Assembly: GCA_958436475.1 (NCBI GenBank)
Contig: CAUBKG010000002.1
Span: forward strand, 1 to 52,849
Length of the DNA: 52,849 bases
Reading direction: 5' to 3'
From: an uncultured Clostridia bacterium
Lineage (GTDB): Bacteria; Bacillota; Clostridia; Oscillospirales; Acutalibacteraceae
Below the pieces are notes generated by a model, which did not search any database, had not been told where the DNA came from, and was given only the letters and a program-made list of their open reading frames with translations. Every line of letters begins with the position of its first letter. Positions within the stretch are counted from its first letter, which is position 1. Below are positions 50,358 to 52,849 of the stretch, piece by piece. Position numbers and translations under genes: made by a program.

Positions 50358-50442
50358 GGTCCCGCGCCGGCATTATCCGGCTGGTAACAGGGTCAAAGCG
50401 CAGATACGCTTACTCTCAGACGGCTTTAGGGCCGACTCCCCT
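50358..50442 (-). promoter_or_regulatory. TPP riboswitch aptamer
   Basis: On the minus strand the THI-box elements occur in order: GGGAGTC, CTGAGAG, GACCC, then CCAGCCGGATAATGCCGGCG and GGGA. The spacing fits the TPP aptamer. High thiamine pyrophosphate should favour the downstream terminator and lower thiT expression. Confidence 0.95.
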
Positions 50443-50490
50443 CCTGATAATTCTGTTGTACGCGCACCGTAAATCCGGGGCGCGTTTCTT

Positions 50491-50519
50491 ATCGTACCCG
50501 GAAACGCGAAAAAAGTCAA
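50491..50519 (-). promoter_or_regulatory. Promoter of the TPP riboswitch-thiT unit
   Basis: On the minus strand TTGACT (50519-50514), 17 bases and TACGAT (50496-50491) form the promoter. The -35 element overlaps the stop codon of the adenosine deaminase gene. Confidence 0.82.
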
Positions 50520-51532
50520 GGCCCGGGAGAAAAGGCCGAAAGGCGGCGGAGAAGCGCATGCCGCCGCTCCTGCGGCAGAAACGCGGCGCGCGCTGCGTTT
50601 TGATTGCACCGGAGGAAGGCTTCAAACGGCAGGGAAAAGGCGGCTTCCAGCTCCGCGTACTCCCTCATGAGGCAGGTGGAAGAGACGGTGCGGTTATCGG
50701 TGCTGATGGAAAGGGCAGTCCCGCTTTGATAGAGCCGCAGGAAGGGATGCTCCCGCATGGAAGGCGCGGCATGCGTCTGCACGTTGCTTATGGGGCAGCA
50801 CTCGAGCAGCACCTCAGCATCCCGAAGGCGCTCCAGGAGCGCCGGGTCCTCCGCCGCGCGGATGCCGTGCCCGATCCGGCACGCGCCCAGCTCGAGCGCC
50901 GCCCGGATGCTTTCCGGCCCCGCCGCTTCCCCCGCGTGGATGGTGATGGGAAGCCCGAGCTCCCGGGCGTACCGGAAGAGAGAGGCATATTCCCGCGTGG
51001 GGTAAAGCGCCTCCGCGCCCGCAAGGTCCACCCCGCAGACACCTTTTTGGGATAAGGCGGCGGCTGTTTCTATGGTTTCGCGGTTCTGCGCCTCCTCCGC
51101 GCCGCGCATGCAGCAGAGGATGAGGCCGAAGGAAACGCCGGCGTCCCCGAGCCCCGCGGCGGCGGCAAGCACCGCGTCCCGCTGGGTGAGCGCGCCCTTC
51201 GTGTGGAGCTGGGGGGCGAATCGTATTTCAGCGTAAATCACGTTTTCCCGCATCAGGTCCTCCGCCAGCTCGCGCGCGGCGCGCCGCAGGGAGGGGCCCG
51301 TCTGCAGGCAGCGAAGGGGCAGCTCGAAGCGGGTGAGGTAATCGTTCAAATCACGGCAGGGTTCGGGCGCGCGCAGGGCGTTTTCCCAAAAGGAAAGCCC
51401 GCGTTCGGGGAAGAGCCCCGCTTCCCCCGCCAGCTCCATGGCAGTGCGCGGACGCAGGGAGCCGTCCAGATGGAGATGAAGCTCGATTTTAGGCATGCGG
51501 GCAAGCTGCTGCCGGAATGATCCTGCGGGCAT
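50516..51532 (-). CDS. add: Adenosine deaminase
   Basis: This 338-residue zinc-dependent TIM barrel hydrolyses adenosine to inosine. Metal and catalytic residues are in ELHLHLDGSL (HxH), ITIHAGEA (His, Glu), RIGHGI and the late ISTDNR, where the Asp aligns with the metal Asp. NTDDP is more usual at that place, so the exact substrate (adenosine or adenine-type) is slightly open. The ATG at 51532 follows AAAGGAAG; the common family start MPKIELHLH lies 12 codons later. The gene is followed by the thiT promoter. Confidence 0.93.
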   Translation of the reverse strand: MPAGSFRQQLARMPKIELHLHLDGSLRPRTAMELAGEAGLFPERGLSFWENALRAPEPCRDLNDYLTRFELPLRCLQTGPSLRRAARELAEDLMRENVIYAEIRFAPQLHTKGALTQRDAVLAAAAGLGDAGVSFGLILCCMRGAEEAQNRETIETAAALSQKGVCGVDLAGAEALYPTREYASLFRYARELGLPITIHAGEAAGPESIRAALELGACRIGHGIRAAEDPALLERLRDAEVLLECCPISNVQTHAAPSMREHPFLRLYQSGTALSISTDNRTVSSTCLMREYAELEAAFSLPFEAFLRCNQNAARAAFLPQERRHALLRRLSAFSPGP

Positions 51533-51551
51533 GGCGTCGCTTCCTTTCGTA

Positions 51552-51755
51552 CTATTTTCTGCCGGTGCGGCCGATCAAATGGTCAACGGAAACGCCGAAT
51601 ATATCGGCCAGCTTGACCAGGGTGGCGAGATCAGGCTCGCGGCGGCCCTGCTCATACATGCCCACAGCGGAGGCGGAAATGTCCAGACGGTCGGCAACGT
51701 CCTGCTGGGTCATGCGGTTGGTTTTCCGAAGGCGTTTCAGCTGCAGAGCAACCAC
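51552..51755 (-). CDS. XRE-family helix-turn-helix regulator
   Basis: This 67-residue protein is essentially a single Cro/CI-type HTH domain: LKRLRKTNRMTQQDVADRL, then SASAVGMYEQGRREPDLATL and a final FGVSVDHLIGR. The GTG at 51755 lies downstream of AAGGAG. It ends 19 bases before add and may be co-transcribed with it. With no partner domain it probably works as a dimeric repressor. Its target is unknown; palindromes in the divergent region to its right are candidates. Confidence 0.9.
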   Translation of the reverse strand: MVALQLKRLRKTNRMTQQDVADRLDISASAVGMYEQGRREPDLATLVKLADIFGVSVDHLIGRTGRK

Positions 51756-51839
51756 GGTTTATCACTCCTTCCTCATTGTAGGGATTTCTGGGCGGTTGTA
51801 AAGGGGCAACAATCTTCCCCTTTAGTAAACCACAGGATG

Positions 51840-51859
51840 CTGTCCCCTAATTGGGACAG
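51840..51859. promoter_or_regulatory. Inverted repeat in the XRE divergent region
   Basis: CTGTCCC and GGGACAG form a perfect 7-bp inverted repeat with a 6-base centre. It could be an operator or a small hairpin. Confidence 0.45.
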
Positions 51860-51946
51860 GCCGGCCCGAAACCAAACGGAGTGAGTGATTTTCACATTTT
51901 TCCAATTGATGCACACAAAAAATCGAGATATCCTAAGAATCGAAGG

Positions 51947-51958
51947 GAACAATTGTTC
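51947..51958. promoter_or_regulatory. LexA-box-like palindrome
   Basis: GAAC-AATT-GTTC is a perfect 12-base palindrome that fits the Gram-positive LexA/DinR pattern GAACnnnnGTTC. It lies 40 bases before the coiled-coil gene. It could also be bound by the XRE protein. Confidence 0.5.
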
Positions 51959-51997
51959 TTATTTAAGTGAACATATATCACAAAGGGGGCGCAGGAA

Positions 51998-52219
51998 TTG
52001 GATTTATATGAGATGTCGATGCTGTATCTGAAACAGGCAAAGGATGCAAGGAGGCTTGCGGGCATAAGGCGCGAGCAGATGAAGCACAGCATCGGGAAGG
52101 AACGAAAACGGCTCCAGATGCAGGTGAACGACCTGTATCAGATCGCGCGGGAGTGCGAAAGCACCTGCATCCACCTGCAAAGCATACTGAATCATGGAAG
52201 GAGAAAAAGAAATGGGTAG
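51998..52219 (+). CDS. Small coiled-coil protein, unknown function
   Basis: This 73-residue, highly charged, almost wholly helical protein (LKQAKDARRLAGIRREQMKH, then ERKRLQMQVNDLYQIARECE) has no recognised family. The start is a TTG at 51998 with AAAGGGGGCGCAGG upstream. It overlaps the following sigma-like gene by 8 bases, so the two are translated together. Such small pairs are typical of integrated mobile elements and late phage regulators. Confidence 0.6.
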   Translation: MDLYEMSMLYLKQAKDARRLAGIRREQMKHSIGKERKRLQMQVNDLYQIARECESTCIHLQSILNHGRRKRNG

Positions 52220-52502
52220 GCATACGGTTTCCCTGATGCAGCTGGGAGAAAACATAGCGCGGCCGGAAGAGGGGATGAGTAACCGCGAGTGGCGCGAAAC
52301 GATGATGCGGTCCATTCGCTCGATCGTGGAGGGAGGCCTCACCGAACGCCAACGGGATTGTGTGATGCTTTATTATTTCGGCGGACTTACCGTGCAGAAG
52401 GCGGCGGAGGAGCTGGGGCTGAATAAATCCACCGTATCCCGTCACCTGGCGGCGGCGCGAAGGAAGATTTCCCGCATACTCGGCTGCCGCGGTGCATACT
52501 AA
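52212..52502 (+). CDS. Sigma-70 region 4-like regulator
   Basis: This 96-residue protein has a C-terminal sigma region 4 helix-turn-helix: LTERQRDCVMLYYFGGLTVQ, then ELGLNKSTVSRHLAAARRKI. There is no region 2, so it is not a complete sigma factor. Proteins of this type act as transcription activators in phages and ICEs or as partial sigma factors. ATG 52212 is preferred because AAGGAG lies 8 bases upstream; an ATG at 52194 precedes that site. The IS3 element begins 28 bases after its stop. Confidence 0.82.
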   Translation: MGRHTVSLMQLGENIARPEEGMSNREWRETMMRSIRSIVEGGLTERQRDCVMLYYFGGLTVQKAAEELGLNKSTVSRHLAAARRKISRILGCRGAY

Positions 52503-52529
52503 CAGAAAAAGAAACGCCTCCCGGGGATA

Positions 52530-52849
52530 TGCACCGCGCCAGTAAAAACGGACAATAGACAAAAAGCCCTCTGTGTAGGAAAATAGACTACACAGGGGGT
52601 TTTGCTATGGAGAAACGGAAATACACAAAGGTAGAAGCGTTTGAAGCGGAAATGATAGCGATGCGGGAAGCTGGGAAAACGAGGCAGGAAATAGCAGACT
52701 ATTTGGGACTGGAAAAGGCGCAGATAAAGAACTGGATCAATCGGTACAATCGGAAACAAAGGAAAGAGGCAGCGGGGATCATGCTGCGGCCAAAAGGGCG
52801 GCCAGAGCCAGACGCGGAGTTGGGACAATTGCTGAAAGAGCAGCAAGAC
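52530..52849 (+). mobile_element. IS3-family insertion element, truncated by the window end
   Basis: The inverted repeat starts with TGCACCGCGCCAGTAAAAAC at 52530 and reads TG inward, and the reverse complement of the same end opens the window. Downstream a hairpin (CCCTCTGTGTAG with CTACACAGGGGG, 52567-52599) covers the likely ribosome site of the transposase gene. Confidence 0.85.
52607..52849 (+). CDS. IS3-family transposase OrfA, partial
   Basis: Only the first 81 residues are in the window. The helix-turn-helix (MIAMREAGKTRQEIADYLGL, then AQIKNWINRYNRK) and the following KGRPEPDAEL are typical of IS3-type OrfA, the DNA-binding part of the transposase. The catalytic OrfB would follow by frameshift beyond the window. 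The start ATG at 52607 follows AGGGGG, which lies in the right arm of the hairpin, so translation is probably restrained when transcription comes from outside. Confidence 0.88.
   Translation, partial: MEKRKYTKVEAFEAEMIAMREAGKTRQEIADYLGLEKAQIKNWINRYNRKQRKEAAGIMLRPKGRPEPDAELGQLLKEQQD

Noticed and set aside
1..52849. Composite transposon carrying the whole window.
   Set aside because: The content is mostly housekeeping genes (purB, secDF, recG, rpsU, efp), and the two IS ends are not identical.

Overview
The window is about 53 kb of GC-rich DNA from an anaerobic, low-redox, Gram-positive bacterium. The most likely home is the Clostridia, near Oscillospiraceae/Ruminococcaceae. The evidence is an Rnf ferredoxin:NAD+ oxidoreductase, rubrerythrin beside a PerR/Fur regulator, RNase Y, YmdB, the Asp23-DAK-RecG row, ThiT under a TPP riboswitch, sortase/cohesin/dockerin parts, an M23 peptidase resembling SpoIIQ and a SigH-like sigma factor. 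The genus cannot be fixed from the sequence alone. AGGAGG-like ribosome sites and sigma-A promoters (TTGACA-17-TATAAT type) are easy to see, and TTG start codons are unusually common.

Layout. 1-54 and 52530-52849 are ends of an IS3-type element, so the window lies between two IS copies. 184-5487 holds a short-chain dehydrogenase, a secreted CAP protein, a PadR-DUF2812 pair, a broken DUF1893 gene and an AbrB-ABC transporter operon. 5606-6621 is a Fur/rubrerythrin oxidative-stress operon. 6700-11060 is an AT-richer accessory island with a truncated IS200 transposase, a DUF3021 remnant, a PHP-cohesin-dockerin protein and a wall-anchored cohesin-like protein. 11286-12284 is a D,D-carboxypeptidase. 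12396-18680 is an operon of ApbE flavin transferase, EetA-like and EetB-like genes and rnfCDGEA; rnfB is missing from it and sits alone at 36623-37420. 18687-19776 carries a sigma factor, a tRNA-shaped RNA element and a zinc-ribbon protein. 19954-26224 contains patatin, EF-P, CD1247-type, DUF1700-DUF4097 and DUF1275 genes, with four copies of a TA-flanked MITE-like repeat.

26368-36294 has RNase Y, a repeat-rich anchored protein, a hairpin-packed intergenic region, YmdB, an orphan solute-binding lipoprotein and the Asp23-DAK2-RecG group. After rnfB come a membrane protein of unknown function, aroQ, a TIM-barrel endonuclease-like gene, yqeG, rpsU, an aminotransferase, purB, secD and secF. The end contains DUF5131, an M23 peptidase, DUF1015, thiT with its TPP riboswitch, adenosine deaminase, an XRE regulator, and a coiled-coil plus sigma-region-4 pair behind a LexA-box-like palindrome.

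Most genes are housekeeping. The parts most worth a second look are the two tandem hairpin elements at 29161-29527 whose stems covary, the tRNA-shaped leader at 19404-19468, the dockerin/cohesin gene pair, the MITE family, and the Rnf operon that gained an ApbE-EetAB head and lost rnfB. No complete new defence or metabolic system is visible.
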